NCBI GenBank assembly: GCA_030407315.1
Contig: JALQPE010002196.1
Location: 1-64,000 of the forward strand
DNA from: Asparagopsis taxiformis
Lineage: Eukaryota > Rhodophyta > Florideophyceae > Bonnemaisoniales > Bonnemaisoniaceae
DNA length: 64,000 bases
Direction of reading: 5' to 3'
The notes under the pieces are model-generated. The model saw nothing but the letters and a program-made list of their open reading frames with translations, made no database searches and was not told where the DNA came from. Shown here one piece after another: positions 39,357 to 49,467 of the stretch; position 1 is the first letter of the stretch, and every line of letters begins with the position of its first letter. Position numbers and translations under genes: made by a program.

Positions 39357-41615
39357 TTAGCAACTTGTAGTTGCTGTGCTTGCCGTCATATTTGTGTTAG
39401 CACTACGAACTGGAAGCCGTCCCGTCTTGATCTTACGTTTCATGCTTTCATTCTCCATTCGTAGTCGACTGATCAACGTTTCATGTTTCAATATTTCATT
39501 CTCCGCTCTTTGCACACGACTTCTCAGCGTCCGTTCGCTTCTCGACCATTCGCGACATCCCTTGGCCGCCTCTCGTTTAATTGCATCCCCCCGATTCAGC
39601 GCATCTGCAAGTCGCGCCGCCATTTCATCACGACTCGCTTCGGCAGCGGCGATCTTTTTCAACAGCACTTTCTTCGCCACACCTTCGCCGTCATGCAGTT
39701 TTCGCAATCGAACGCATTCGCCCTCCAGTCGCTTCACATCGGATAACTTGCCGCGAATGGCCGCCAATCTCGCCTGATGCGATGTGCGCAGTTCTTCAAT
39801 CTCCTTCTCGTGCCGCTCCTGAAGCGTGCTCAGCTTCTTCTTCAGCTGATTTCGCTCACGATCCAGCGCTGCCTTGTCCGTCTCTGTCTGCCCAAGTCGT
39901 TGTGTAAACGTTCGTCGCATTTCATCCATGCGAGTCGACGATAGCGCATTGGCCACTCGCGCGTCCAGATCGTCCGCATCCTCCTCTTCAGGCAGCGCTG
40001 CCGTCGAGTCGCCAAGCGTGAGAGCGGGCGGAGACTGTCGTCGTGTAATTCTTTCACTGTACGTACGGCGCACACGCTCTGTTTCCAGTGGTGTTATCGC
40101 ACGCTCGCCATAATTTTGTCCAAGATTGCCCACAGTCTTCCCGAGACGTGTGCGTCTCCGCGGGGCGCGAACATTCTCCTGCGACGAGGTAGTGAGCACA
40201 TCTTTGCGCGCTTTGCCGACCGGTGACCGGCTGGTAGCTTGATCGGATTTCGGTTCAACGATTGTAACACGCTGCACTCGCGACTGGTTGGCTTTCTCCA
40301 ACAAGCTTTCCAATTCCGCAATGCGAAACTTGAGATCGTTTACGACGATGTTTTCACGCACACCGAGCGAGTCTTGCGATTGTGGACTGGCCGAGTCTTC
40401 CGAAACGGTCGAGGTGGACGGCGGCGTGCACACTGGGTTGTGCGGACAAGTGCATCTGTTCTGTCGAAGGCGTTCGTTTTCGGCCGCTAGAGCGGCGATT
40501 TCTGCGCGTGATCTCGCAAGAGATGCACGTAAGTCCGATACTTCTACAGAGTTGAGCTCGGTATTCACACGCGGTCGATTCTTGATACTCTTCGCACGTG
40601 TGGCGTATCGCAATGTGCCTAGCGTTTCCTCGCGTGAAGTGTCAGCCGGTGAGACACAGGCTATGAGTAGTGTGCGAGCATTACCACCAAGACTGTCCTG
40701 TAAGAGTCGGGTAAGTTTCGAATCTCTGTACGGAATGTGAGCCTTGGTGCCTTTGCGAGCATTGTCGGCAAGTGCGGAGATGACTTTTGCGAGTGCGAAA
40801 AGCCCCTTGTTAATCTGTACACCTTCCGCAAAGCGAGTACCGACCACTGCAGTACGTTTTGCACGTTCTGAACCGGCGAGATCGACAAGATGTAATTTGG
40901 CGGCTAGACAAGCATCACTGGACGCTTGCGCATCTCCAACAGGTTCTTGCTGCACGGTGATAGTAATAACGGAATGGGAACGACTGGACGAGGCATTCAT
41001 GCCTGTGGAAGCGGTTTGTCTGACAAGGGCACCCTCCTTAATAATCGCCATGAGTTCCTTCTCCTCATGAACGCAGCGTTCTCTAGCACCATCTAAAAAC
41101 ACGGTACCTTTACCAGAACCTGTCTTGCGTTCACGAACCTGCACAGCAACAGTACCGAGTGGCGCACGGGCACCATCAACGAGGTCTCGAATATTCTCGC
41201 GATAAATCTCCACAAAACCGACACGCACGGTGACATTAACTTTTCCCTCTGCCTCGAGTCGTCTCTTTCGCTCAAAAAGCTGCTCGGCCACCCGCTCGGT
41301 CACATGAGCCATGGTGTAACTCTTACCAGCACTTGTTTGACCGTATGCGAACACGGTCGCATTGAAGCCGGTGAAGAGTCCGTCCACAAGGGAAACGACG
41401 TGGGTGTCGTAGAGCGCGTCGGGTCTTTCGGAACTGTGCGCATTGTACACGGCGTCGAAGGAGTCGAAGCACACATCGGCAGCGGCGGGACGTTGCACAT
41501 TGACACGCGGCGGCGTAGCGGCCAATGCCAGCACGTTCTGCGCGCCATCGAGCGTCTCAAAGGGCAGCAATGGACGCGCCTGTACTACAACGCGAATAGA
41601 TTCGGCAGTCGGCAT
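39357..41615 (-). CDS. Kinesin with N-terminal motor, kinesin-4-like
   Basis: 752 residues from an ATG. Microtubule motor: IRVVVQARPLLPFE at the start, P-loop GQTSAGKS (92-99), switch I NASSSRSH, switch II LVDLAGSERAKR, and the microtubule-binding segment YRDSKLTRLLQDSLGGN. The motor ends near residue 350. It is followed by a predicted coiled coil, a basic Ser/Thr/Arg-rich linker, and a second long coiled coil (about 590-720). The PLLPFE N-terminus resembles kinesin-4 members (KIF4/chromokinesin, KIF21). The total is much shorter than those, and the C-terminal DNA-binding Cys-rich region of KIF4 is absent. Subfamily remains tentative. Confidence 0.85.
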   Translation of the reverse strand: MPTAESIRVVVQARPLLPFETLDGAQNVLALAATPPRVNVQRPAAADVCFDSFDAVYNAHSSERPDALYDTHVVSLVDGLFTGFNATVFAYGQTSAGKSYTMAHVTERVAEQLFERKRRLEAEGKVNVTVRVGFVEIYRENIRDLVDGARAPLGTVAVQVRERKTGSGKGTVFLDGARERCVHEEKELMAIIKEGALVRQTASTGMNASSSRSHSVITITVQQEPVGDAQASSDACLAAKLHLVDLAGSERAKRTAVVGTRFAEGVQINKGLFALAKVISALADNARKGTKAHIPYRDSKLTRLLQDSLGGNARTLLIACVSPADTSREETLGTLRYATRAKSIKNRPRVNTELNSVEVSDLRASLARSRAEIAALAAENERLRQNRCTCPHNPVCTPPSTSTVSEDSASPQSQDSLGVRENIVVNDLKFRIAELESLLEKANQSRVQRVTIVEPKSDQATSRSPVGKARKDVLTTSSQENVRAPRRRTRLGKTVGNLGQNYGERAITPLETERVRRTYSERITRRQSPPALTLGDSTAALPEEEDADDLDARVANALSSTRMDEMRRTFTQRLGQTETDKAALDRERNQLKKKLSTLQERHEKEIEELRTSHQARLAAIRGKLSDVKRLEGECVRLRKLHDGEGVAKKVLLKKIAAAEASRDEMAARLADALNRGDAIKREAAKGCREWSRSERTLRSRVQRAENEILKHETLISRLRMENESMKRKIKTGRLPVRSANTNMTASTATTSC

Positions 41616-42072
41616 TGTGGTTGTGTCGCATGTGAAGTGTGAATGAGCGATGAGACGCGGCTAATTTGTACCGAGGCAACGTTTTGCAAGAGATGAAGTG
41701 TCGCAATGGGACGGAGACGCTGGCTGCGACGCGAGGATGGCGTGGCCGGTGGGCAGACGATTTAGAATAGCACTGGATTTTATTATGAGAGTCATGTTGG
41801 CAGCGGAAATTTGAATGACGAAAGGGAAACGGCCACTTTATGTTTCGCAAAGCGGTCCCGATACATCGTGCTTTTCAAGGCGGACAAGTAGTGCGTGCAG
41901 CATCTCGCTTTCTGTGGTCCGGCGCTTTATGGGTGATGTGTCAGAGGCCCGCAGGGTCAATTTGCACCCGTGTGGTTGGTCGGATCACGTTGCGCCAAGT
42001 GTTGCTCACCAAACTTGTTTCATGCCAGTCGATCCATGGCCAACGCTGGCAAACAAGCGTCAGATCTTATCG
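41616..42072. other. Intergenic region, 0.46 kb
   Basis: Between two minus-strand genes; presumed kinesin promoter. Nothing was recognised. Confidence 0.4.
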
Positions 42073-44232
42073 TCAGTGCTTGATTCGTCTGGCGCGTCGT
42101 TTGTATCGGATCTGTGCAACATTTCGCGCAACATCGTCACCGAATCTCCTGTCCACATCCGTTTCGTTGAAATCGACACCGACCAATCGTAGATCACGCA
42201 CACCCAATCTCGCCACCGCCTCACTGAAACTGCTCCACATCGATCCGATCACTAGCCGCGTCCGTGTCAGTGCTAATAGATCCACTGTCGCCTGCTTCAT
42301 ACATTCCACATTCCTCCCCGTGCACGTGCCGTTCATCCACCAAACACCCTCCACCTTGCGCGCAATCTCCCGCCGCCACTGCTCGCTGTCCGCGCACACA
42401 AACACCTCGCGTGCTCCGCTCTCGCTGCGCACCCTTTCGATCGCCTTGACAAACGCATCCGGATGAGATACACTTCTCCAAAACGCCAGTATTCGCGACT
42501 CGAAATCGCCGTACTCTCGCAAAGCGTTGATATCCGCTATGTCGTTTCGAACATCCGTGTGTCGCACGTGAACACCAATACTCCCCCGTAGTCGTTCCTC
42601 CACTGTCTGTACCGCGTCGCGTATCTCCCCTACCGCTACAAGCCTCTGTATCCTCTCATTACACGCCTTCCAACGCGTGTAAACGCTCTCCATAATATAC
42701 GCGCCCTTAAAGTAGATATTCCGCTCCCCATTCTTCACAACCTCTCCCTTTTTCGCAGGTCCCCCTTCCTGTGTCATGTAATTATACAAATCCCATTCCG
42801 ACCAAGCAGCGTCATAATCCTCTGCATGATCAAACGGCCACATCAGTCCCAACCCATCCACAACGACCATTTCATTCTCAAACAGCTCCTCAAATCTCGC
42901 CCCACAATGCGCATCGCTCTCCCACACAACCACAAGCACCCTGTCCGTCGCCTCTGCAAATGCCATGCCCGACGCAAGTGCGCGCAAGCGATTTCCCAAT
43001 CCATGCATCACATGCACGACGAGTAGCCCGCCGCGCCTCTTCGTCCGGCCCTCCAGTCTGCGCAGTAGCCGCTCGCGCGTCGCGCCGTCCATGCGCGACA
43101 TCAGGTCCCAGCACAGCCCGTATTCGTCGTGCAGTCGTCTACCGAGTGCGAGTCGCCAGTCGCGCTCCCGTTCGTCCGCGTCGACGAGCTGCGCAAGCTC
43201 CGTCGGTCGTTCCGCCGCGCGTAGCTCCCGTCCGTTCAAGTATCGCGAACGTGCAAGCAGCGCCGTGCCGTTGCGCAACTGCGGTGTAGACGTCCCGTTC
43301 CATTTCGGCACGCGTTGGAGCAACAGTGCGTTGTAGTCGATGTTCACCCGTGATAGATTGTCGTGTCTATGAGACACGTGCTGCAGTTGGTCGTAATCGA
43401 TGCCACGCCGCTTTAGACCGATACTGATCAGCCGTGAAAACAGGTCCTCGTCGTCCCAGCCGTAGGTTTGAATGCGTTCGTCGTACCCGTTTGCGTGCAG
43501 AAAGTCGCTCCGTCGCACGAGTAGAGCGCCGTTTAGATGCAGTTCCTCCTCGGATCGCGCGCTTTGCCAATGCCCGCTCCAGAATGTTTGGGCGGTCGTT
43601 GTGTGCGCTTGCAGAAAGGAGGGTGCTAGTCGAAAGTCGCAGTCCAGACGAAGGATCCATTCGTGATGGGCGAGGGAGATTCCTAGGTTGTACGCGCGTG
43701 TCAATACCCATTTCTCTTCGTTTTCCACACGGACGATGTGGACTTTGCTGCCCAGTGTGATGGTTTCAGACAGTGGCGGGGAGGAGTCCCAGTCAATTAT
43801 GATGATTTCATCAAAGCCAATTGCGCCCTCCCAGCTGGAAATCACCGATTGCAACGCTTCGTGGCGGTTCTTGCAGGCAGCAACAATGCTGACACCACTG
43901 CGTTCTGCATTGGCGTTGTTTGCGTGAAGCAGTGGGATATAGCCTCGTGCCGGAAATGCTACAGACCATGGTGGACGGCGGGCGACATTGGTGTGCGATG
44001 ACGCGGTTAGAAATGTGGTAAAAATGAAGAGAACAGGAACGGCGATGAAGAGCAGAATGTTGAGTGCTTTTCGAGAATTAGACGAACGCAATTTGACACC
44101 GGTGCGCTCGTTTGGGATTAGGAAGGGCAGGGCATGGCGACCATGAACAAGTTGTTTCGCTTCCGTTATAAAGTACATACAGTTCTTGCGAACGGCGCGC
44201 AACTTGCGGTACATTGCAACCATGGTCGTCAT
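42073..44232 (-). CDS. Bifunctional glycosyltransferase: GT2-like plus fucosyltransferase-like domains
   Basis: 719 residues from an ATG. A signal anchor at about 58-77 gives a type II Golgi protein. Domain 1 (about 112-300) is GT-A/GT2-like: VSIVAACKNR, DEIIIIDWDSS, RAYNLGI, the metal-binding DCD (197-199), and GWDDEDLF (258-265), as in chondroitin- and GalNAc-type transferases. Domain 2 (about 400-710) is GT-B-like: VVHVMHGLGNRLRALASG, then IGVHVRHTD (552-560) and CADSE. This resembles the donor-binding block of alpha-1,6/O-fucosyltransferase relatives (VHVRRTD type). Both catalytic regions look intact. It may build a disaccharide unit on a glycan, but sugars are not determined. A linker of about 100 residues joins the domains. 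Confidence 0.7.
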   Translation of the reverse strand: MTTMVAMYRKLRAVRKNCMYFITEAKQLVHGRHALPFLIPNERTGVKLRSSNSRKALNILLFIAVPVLFIFTTFLTASSHTNVARRPPWSVAFPARGYIPLLHANNANAERSGVSIVAACKNRHEALQSVISSWEGAIGFDEIIIIDWDSSPPLSETITLGSKVHIVRVENEEKWVLTRAYNLGISLAHHEWILRLDCDFRLAPSFLQAHTTTAQTFWSGHWQSARSEEELHLNGALLVRRSDFLHANGYDERIQTYGWDDEDLFSRLISIGLKRRGIDYDQLQHVSHRHDNLSRVNIDYNALLLQRVPKWNGTSTPQLRNGTALLARSRYLNGRELRAAERPTELAQLVDADERERDWRLALGRRLHDEYGLCWDLMSRMDGATRERLLRRLEGRTKRRGGLLVVHVMHGLGNRLRALASGMAFAEATDRVLVVVWESDAHCGARFEELFENEMVVVDGLGLMWPFDHAEDYDAAWSEWDLYNYMTQEGGPAKKGEVVKNGERNIYFKGAYIMESVYTRWKACNERIQRLVAVGEIRDAVQTVEERLRGSIGVHVRHTDVRNDIADINALREYGDFESRILAFWRSVSHPDAFVKAIERVRSESGAREVFVCADSEQWRREIARKVEGVWWMNGTCTGRNVECMKQATVDLLALTRTRLVIGSMWSSFSEAVARLGVRDLRLVGVDFNETDVDRRFGDDVARNVAQIRYKRRARRIKH

Positions 44233-44891
44233 TGGGAATGCAGCAACAGTGTTATTGACGGTGCATAGTTTCCGTCGCGACTTTGTATTATCGAGAAATG
44301 AATGAGAAGATGAAGTGGGACTGAGGGCGCTGTTCTCGCAGAAATGATTGGCATCGAGAGCTCATGCAGACAGAGGCTTGGGTCCAAAAATTAGGCAATT
44401 CAAATTCATAGCTCGGAACACAAGTTGGGAGACCGAGTATCGGCTCGAGTGTGTTTGATGCAAATCACCTCATGTCTCATATCGGCAAACAATGAATCAT
44501 TGCACCACTCCGTGATGAGAGTTGCACGTGTGGCGAAGCGACAGCAGTCCATTTAACGACTTGATGGGCGTCAAACTTACTGATCACTGGTGGTTAGTAC
44601 CACCGGCATGAACGACTAGCTATGCAGTGTCTACTTGGTCCGCGCTTAACATAATCGAGTCCATGTGGCACATAGTACGGCGATTTCTCGTGCGAGATAG
44701 AAATTTAGTTAACCGCGCAACTATTGATATTGACCTCCATACACAAGTTGCCCATCTCCTAGACCGGATTCTGTATATTCCACCATCGATGAGACGGCCC
44801 AGTACCAACTCTATAGTTTGCAGTGGAAATAATGTTTACCATCACGATGTAGTACAACACCAGTTTAGCAAAGAGCTGCCGTAAGCAGCAT
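44233..44891. other. Intergenic region, 0.66 kb
   Basis: Between two minus-strand genes. No open frame, tRNA or repeat was recognised. Confidence 0.4.
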
Positions 44892-45668
44892 TTATTCATC
44901 GTCCATATCGGAGTCTGCCTCTGCGGCAGCCTTTGCGTCCTCATGAGCCTTTTTCACAATATCCTTAGGAACCATTTCTGCCTTACCATGCGATCGATCA
45001 CTGACCCAGATCATTTCCACCTCATAGTCCTTGTCCTTTGCTTCATCATGCACATTGACGAGAATCTTTGCCAATTCCTTAACTGCTTCATCACAAGTGA
45101 AGTGTGGCTTTCCCTCCTTATCATTCAAGTTGAGTTTCTCCAGTTCGGTCCTCGCGGCCTGCTTGCCCTTCCCGTAGGCGCATGCGTAATACCGATAGCT
45201 GACGCCGCTGGGCTCGATGAGGTACAATTCGGGGCCATCGACGTCATACACGCCGAGCAGCACGGCACATCCGAACGGCCGGACGTGCCAGTGGAGGGTA
45301 TAGAGGTGTACAAAATGGGCGAGTCGGTCCGCGAGCAAATGGCCGGGTATGTCACGACCGTAAAAATCGCGATAGCGTTCGCACTCGGTACGTGCATGGT
45401 TGACAATGACACGACCGTCTGAAATGAGCCCGCATACTGCGAGGGACGCGTGGTGATCCACAATGTGTGCGCGTCTCAATGTGCCGGGTACGAGCATTTT
45501 CGACACGGTCATCTTCTCCACAGCGAGCACCACGCCGTCTTTACAGCGGATTCCTACACAGGTTCCGGAATTCTCAACGGCCTTTGCTGCGTATTCGACC
45601 TGGAAAACGCGCCCATCTGGCGAAAAGGTCGTGGAGCTTAGATCGTAGCCGGTTCCGATTGAAGCCAT
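44892..45668 (-). CDS. PSMA3: 20S proteasome subunit alpha-7 (PSMA3 type)
   Basis: 258 residues from an ATG. The N-terminal alpha-subunit signature GYDLSSTTFSPDGRVFQVEYA forms the gate of the 20S core. The residues after it (KAVENSGTCVGIRCKDGVVLAVEK) and the acidic C-terminal tail ending DSDMDDE identify the alpha-7/PSMA3 subunit (yeast Pre10). Internal landmarks are YRYYACAYGKGKQAARTELEKL and a final MIWVSD strand. It is non-catalytic and structural, binding regulatory caps in cytosol and nucleus. Length is normal for the family. Confidence 0.93.
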   Translation of the reverse strand: MASIGTGYDLSSTTFSPDGRVFQVEYAAKAVENSGTCVGIRCKDGVVLAVEKMTVSKMLVPGTLRRAHIVDHHASLAVCGLISDGRVIVNHARTECERYRDFYGRDIPGHLLADRLAHFVHLYTLHWHVRPFGCAVLLGVYDVDGPELYLIEPSGVSYRYYACAYGKGKQAARTELEKLNLNDKEGKPHFTCDEAVKELAKILVNVHDEAKDKDYEVEMIWVSDRSHGKAEMVPKDIVKKAHEDAKAAAEADSDMDDE

Positions 45669-46150
45669 GGTTGGCGTGGGTGTGATGCAACACGCGCGAG
45701 GATTGTATCAAATGCGCGAATTTCAAGGGCGGGTGCGATCTGGACGCGGGTAATTGTCGTGGGTTGGGATGTGGTCTGACGAGAATGATGTCAATTAAGT
45801 TGGGCAACTGGATAATGGAAGTTATGCTTCGAATGATCGCTTCCAGCAGACTGATCCACCTCGATTGTAGTATCATACCTTCCACTGTTGGTGTTTTATT
45901 TGTGGGAATTTACGGAATTATTTTCAAAATAATTTGGAATGTGTCGTTCGGCATCGCGCCGCCAAGTCGTTCACATTCGATTGCTCTGAGCTTCATTGAC
46001 GGCGCCCACTTCTCGGCAGCAATGCCGCTCTCTATGACCTCGATCAAGTCTCGGCGAAATGGCTCGGCCGTAGGACCTGCTCAACTGTCCTTGACCACAA
46101 CTAAACATCGGCAAGTGTCCGTATGATAGAGGTCGTCATCCAATTGTAAA
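45669..46150. other. Divergent promoter region, 0.48 kb
   Basis: Between PSMA3 and the histidyl-tRNA synthetase. No motif was recognised. Confidence 0.4.
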
Positions 46151-47821
46151 ATGGGTAAGTCACAAACACAATCTAGTTTCGTATATGCCCGATCTCCGAT
46201 GTCGAAACGGACCCTAGCAGACAGCATTGTCACATGCTCTGTTCCAGATCGCTTCATCATCCTCGCGGATGTTTGCAAGTTGAAACCAGTCGGTATAGTA
46301 GATTCCCAACGCCCGCTTTATTAGCTCGTGGAACGGGAGACGTCAACGGAGCCTGCCTCGCAGTCCCAGTCTCAGCATCACGTTTTGTGAAGCAGCCACA
46401 TTCCCGGGTCAGTCGCGGATCGTACAACTCGAAACGCACAGCAAACCCCCACAGCGCCAAACTAACGAGCCGCCAATTCCGCGCGCACTTTGTTGAAATC
46501 AGTAAAGCACGGACTCATCCGTGGATGCAGGGACGTCCTAGGCGCCGCAGCAACATCGCGAAGAAATCTCATAAACCAATTTGCAGCCGCATGCACCAAG
46601 CACGGATTTACAGAAATCGAGGCGCCAATTCTCGAGCGAGCAGACCTATTCTCCAAGACGCTCGGCCAAACGAGCGACGTCGTCTCCTCCGAGATGTTCC
46701 ACATCGCCGGGTCGAGCCCGCCGGCCGTGCTGCGACCAGAGGGCACGGCGGGCGTGGCTCGCGCGCTGGCCAACGCCGGGCTTGTGAAACGCGCGTGTGC
46801 GAACGGCGTGCGCGTGTGGTATGCCGGCGCAATGTTCAGACACGAGCGTCCGCAGCATTTGCGTCTGCGTCAATTTACACAGCTGGGCGTCGAGTGCATT
46901 GGCGATGCCAATCTCTCCGCCGACGTGGACTGCATCGCGCTGGCGGACGAGTTCCTGCGAGCACAGCTGGGGGATCGGGTGCAATTGCGCGTCAATTCGC
47001 TTGGGACGCGCGCTGATCGGGAGAGATATGACGGGGCGCTGTTGTCGTTTTTGAAAAGCAGATATTGGTCGATGTCGGAACTGTCGAGACGGCGGTTCGA
47101 TAGCGGCAATTGTATGCGCATTTTGGACTCGAAACTCGCGGAGGATGTCGACGCGACGATGAATGCGCCGCCGTTGGCGGAGTTTGTCGGCGTGCGTGAG
47201 ACGGCGAGATTCGAGGAGTTGCAGGAGTTGCTCCGAGAGGCTGGGGTGGATTTTGTGGTGGATGGACGGTTGGTGAGGGGGCTGGATTATTATACGAGTA
47301 CGGCTTTTGAGTTTGATTGTGGTGGTGGAAAGGCTGTTTGTGCTGGCGGGAGATATGCGGATGTTATGGGGGCTTCTGGAGTGGGATTTGCGGTAGGGTT
47401 GGAGAGAATTGAAGATGAGACGGTGTGGAAGGGTAGTGAGGGTGTCGAGGCTTTTGATAGATGTATTGAAGACGGAGTTGCGGTGGTTGGGTTTTCGAAG
47501 ACGGCGGAGAGTAGCACGTGTGAAGTTGGGCGGGCGGCTAGACAGATTTTGAGAGAACTGAGGAAAAGGGATGTCAAGGCAGTGGGGAGATTGGAGGGAA
47601 GTCGGTTGTCGAAGAGCGTTCCACGCGCTATTCGAGGTGGTGCACGGGTGGTTGTGGTCGTTGGGCCGAAAGACGTAGAGCGCGGTGTCGCACAGGTCAA
47701 GGAGGTGCGGATGGTAGAGGGGAGGCGAGTCGTCGGAGCTGGTGGAAGTAGAGGTAGAAAAAGTGGCGCAATTTGTTGGGCAAGTAATGGAGAGAAAAAA
47801 GTGAGGAGTTTGGTTTATTGA
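46151..47821 (+). CDS. HARS: Histidyl-tRNA synthetase (bacterial/organellar type), probably split by a 5' intron
   Basis: Catalytic class II core open from 46,463 to the TGA at 47,821: IRGCRDVLG, motif 2 (RPEGT, then WYAGAMFRHERPQHLRLRQFTQ), the histidine motif LVRGLDYYT, GGRYADV and a motif 3-like GVGFAVGLERIE. A short Rossmann-like anticodon-binding domain follows. The core frame has no ATG before residue about 69. A possible solution is ATGG at 46,151-46,154, donor GTAAGT at 46,155, branch site ACTAAC at 46,461, and acceptor AG at 46,501-46,502. Phase 1 matches and gives MVKHGLIRGC. That would lack a targeting peptide, so a longer first exon, for example from the ATG at 46,234, or a non-ATG start remain possible. 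Confidence is high for the enzyme and low for exon 1. Confidence 0.8.
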
Positions 47822-47883
47822 GTTGTCGAATAACAGGAAATTGAGTAACGCCATGACGTTAGAATCGACAGCAATAGATGCAA

Positions 47884-48228
47884 TCAGATACCATGCACCT
47901 TGATCATCCTCTTACTGGCAATCTCCTCATCTGCGAGAAAAGCCTTGACCTTATCACGCTGATCGCCCTGGAGCTGGATGACCTTTCCAAGCTCCTTGTT
48001 CTCGACGACACAGCCGTTACAACAAAACTCTTTCTTGAAAGCCTTGGTGAGCTTTGCTAAATCGAGCTTCTCATCCAGACCCTGGATAGTGGTGAGACTT
48101 TTGCGGCCGTTGCGCTGCTGGAGGCGAATATGCACGATGCCCTTTGTCACAACTTGATCATCTCCGTCTGCGTCTGCAAACGGGTCGAAGGGAGCGCTGA
48201 CGCCACCAATCGCGGCTTCGTCGGACAT
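47884..48228 (-). CDS. EIF1: Translation initiation factor eIF1 (SUI1)
   Basis: 114 residues from the ATG at 48,228; an upstream in-frame GTG at 48,408 is rejected. eIF1 binds the 40S subunit near the P site and polices AUG selection. The family pattern is complete: FDPFAD, IHI/VHIRLQQRNGRKSLTTIQGL, KAFKKEFCCNG, GKVIQLQGDQR, and a final KVHG. Length is typical. It converges on the HisRS gene with 62 bp between stops. Confidence 0.95.
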   Translation of the reverse strand: MSDEAAIGGVSAPFDPFADADGDDQVVTKGIVHIRLQQRNGRKSLTTIQGLDEKLDLAKLTKAFKKEFCCNGCVVENKELGKVIQLQGDQRDKVKAFLADEEIASKRMIKVHGI

Positions 48229-48937
48229 CAAGCGGCGGCGACGCTGGTTAGGTATGGAGGCGGGGGTGGTTGTCGGCGGTGGGGGGGAAGACGGTGTGTG
48301 TGTGAGCGATGGCAACAGAGCGAGTGGGCGGGAGCGGAGGCTTTCGTTGTGACGCGATGAACAACAATTCGGCTGGAGAAGCTGTGCAGACGCGTGATTT
48401 AAACCCACTGCGCGAGGCAGTCGCCAGAAACGGAGCCACTACAGTGTGCGCAGACGGCGCACACAGTGTTCGTGTACAGCGCGAATCGGGCGTCTTTCGC
48501 TTCCACCGTGTCATTTGCCTGCACAATTGGCCGATGATCATTGGTCGGCAACGGGTAGAAATTTCGTCCACGCATCAACGCATTTGCAACACGACGCGAT
48601 GCAGCCAGAGTAGTCTGGAAGAAGTATTTGTGTCCCCGAATCATCTTCCGACACTTGTACACATCTCATTGCAATAACGCGTTGCCCTTTCGAAAAATTT
48701 CGCCAAATCGCACCTGAGATTGCGAGAGATTACCAATAAATTTGTAACTTTCCACACGGCCACCATTCTAATTGGCCACCAACATCGCCATAATTTGCAT
48801 CAAATCCACTACCAGTTGACGCGAGTCCGCCACCGAAATAGACCATCATCCCAAACGCGCATTGCGCTACACAGCATCGCGCTGGCGCGCCGTCTCGCCC
48901 CCTCCACGCGGCGCTTCGAGCTCGGCACACGTTGAAG
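48229..48937. other. Divergent promoter region, 0.7 kb
   Basis: Between eIF1 and the F-box gene. Includes a GT/GGGGG-rich stretch near 48,265-48,305. No further gene was recognised. Confidence 0.4.
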
Positions 48938-49402
48938 ATGCGCGCCGCAACGTCCAAAACTCCGACTTTACAAACGCTCCCCACAGACGCTCTGTTGAAA
49001 ATCCTCGCGCACTTATCCGCGGTGGAAATTCGCCATCTGCAACGCGCGCTACCCTCGCCGCCCTTTCTGCATGTGACGCGCGACGCGCAGCTCTGGCGCG
49101 CGCTCATCACGCGCGATTTTCCCGGCCCGCTCGCGCGCGTCGGCGCCCGTCTCTACATCGTCGGCGGAGTGCTCGACTGGCAGCGCGTCTACGAGGAGGC
49201 GCGTCGTCGCGACAGCGTCGTCAAACAGGCACTGCTTCGCGGCGGACGTCCGCCAGACGACGCCCCGTTGCGTCGCTCCACACCGCCCGTCGGTCGCGTT
49301 GGTAATGTGCACAGATTTGTCGCCGGTCGCGGCGATGCACGCGTCGTCTGGGACGAGCGGAGACGTTTGGCGCGTTTCGACTGGTCGAGTCATGGCGCGT
49401 GA
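48938..49402 (+). CDS. Small F-box-like protein
   Basis: 154 residues from the ATG at 48,938. Residues about 11-60 fit an F-box: LQTLPTDALLKILAHLSAVEI, then LQRALPS and DAQLWRALITRDFP. F-box proteins link substrates to SCF ubiquitin ligases through Skp1. A short Arg-rich region (VYEEARRRD) and a small C-terminal part ending RFDWSSHGA follow, with no recognised substrate-binding repeats. The protein is unusually small. It converges on the WD40 gene with 65 bp between stops. Confidence 0.6.
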   Translation: MRAATSKTPTLQTLPTDALLKILAHLSAVEIRHLQRALPSPPFLHVTRDAQLWRALITRDFPGPLARVGARLYIVGGVLDWQRVYEEARRRDSVVKQALLRGGRPPDDAPLRRSTPPVGRVGNVHRFVAGRGDARVVWDERRRLARFDWSSHGA

Positions 49403-49467
49403 GAATGGCCGACTTTATATTTATCTGCATATTGTACAACACATGGTATTTTGTAAATTGATGCGTG

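Noticed and set aside
46646..47854. 402-codon open frame antisense to the histidyl-tRNA synthetase
   Set aside because: It mirrors the synthetase codons, has no recognisable domain, and the sense strand encodes a clear enzyme.
48229..48408. N-terminal extension of eIF1
   Set aside because: Begins at GTG and is unlike any eIF1; the ATG at 48,228 gives the family's length.
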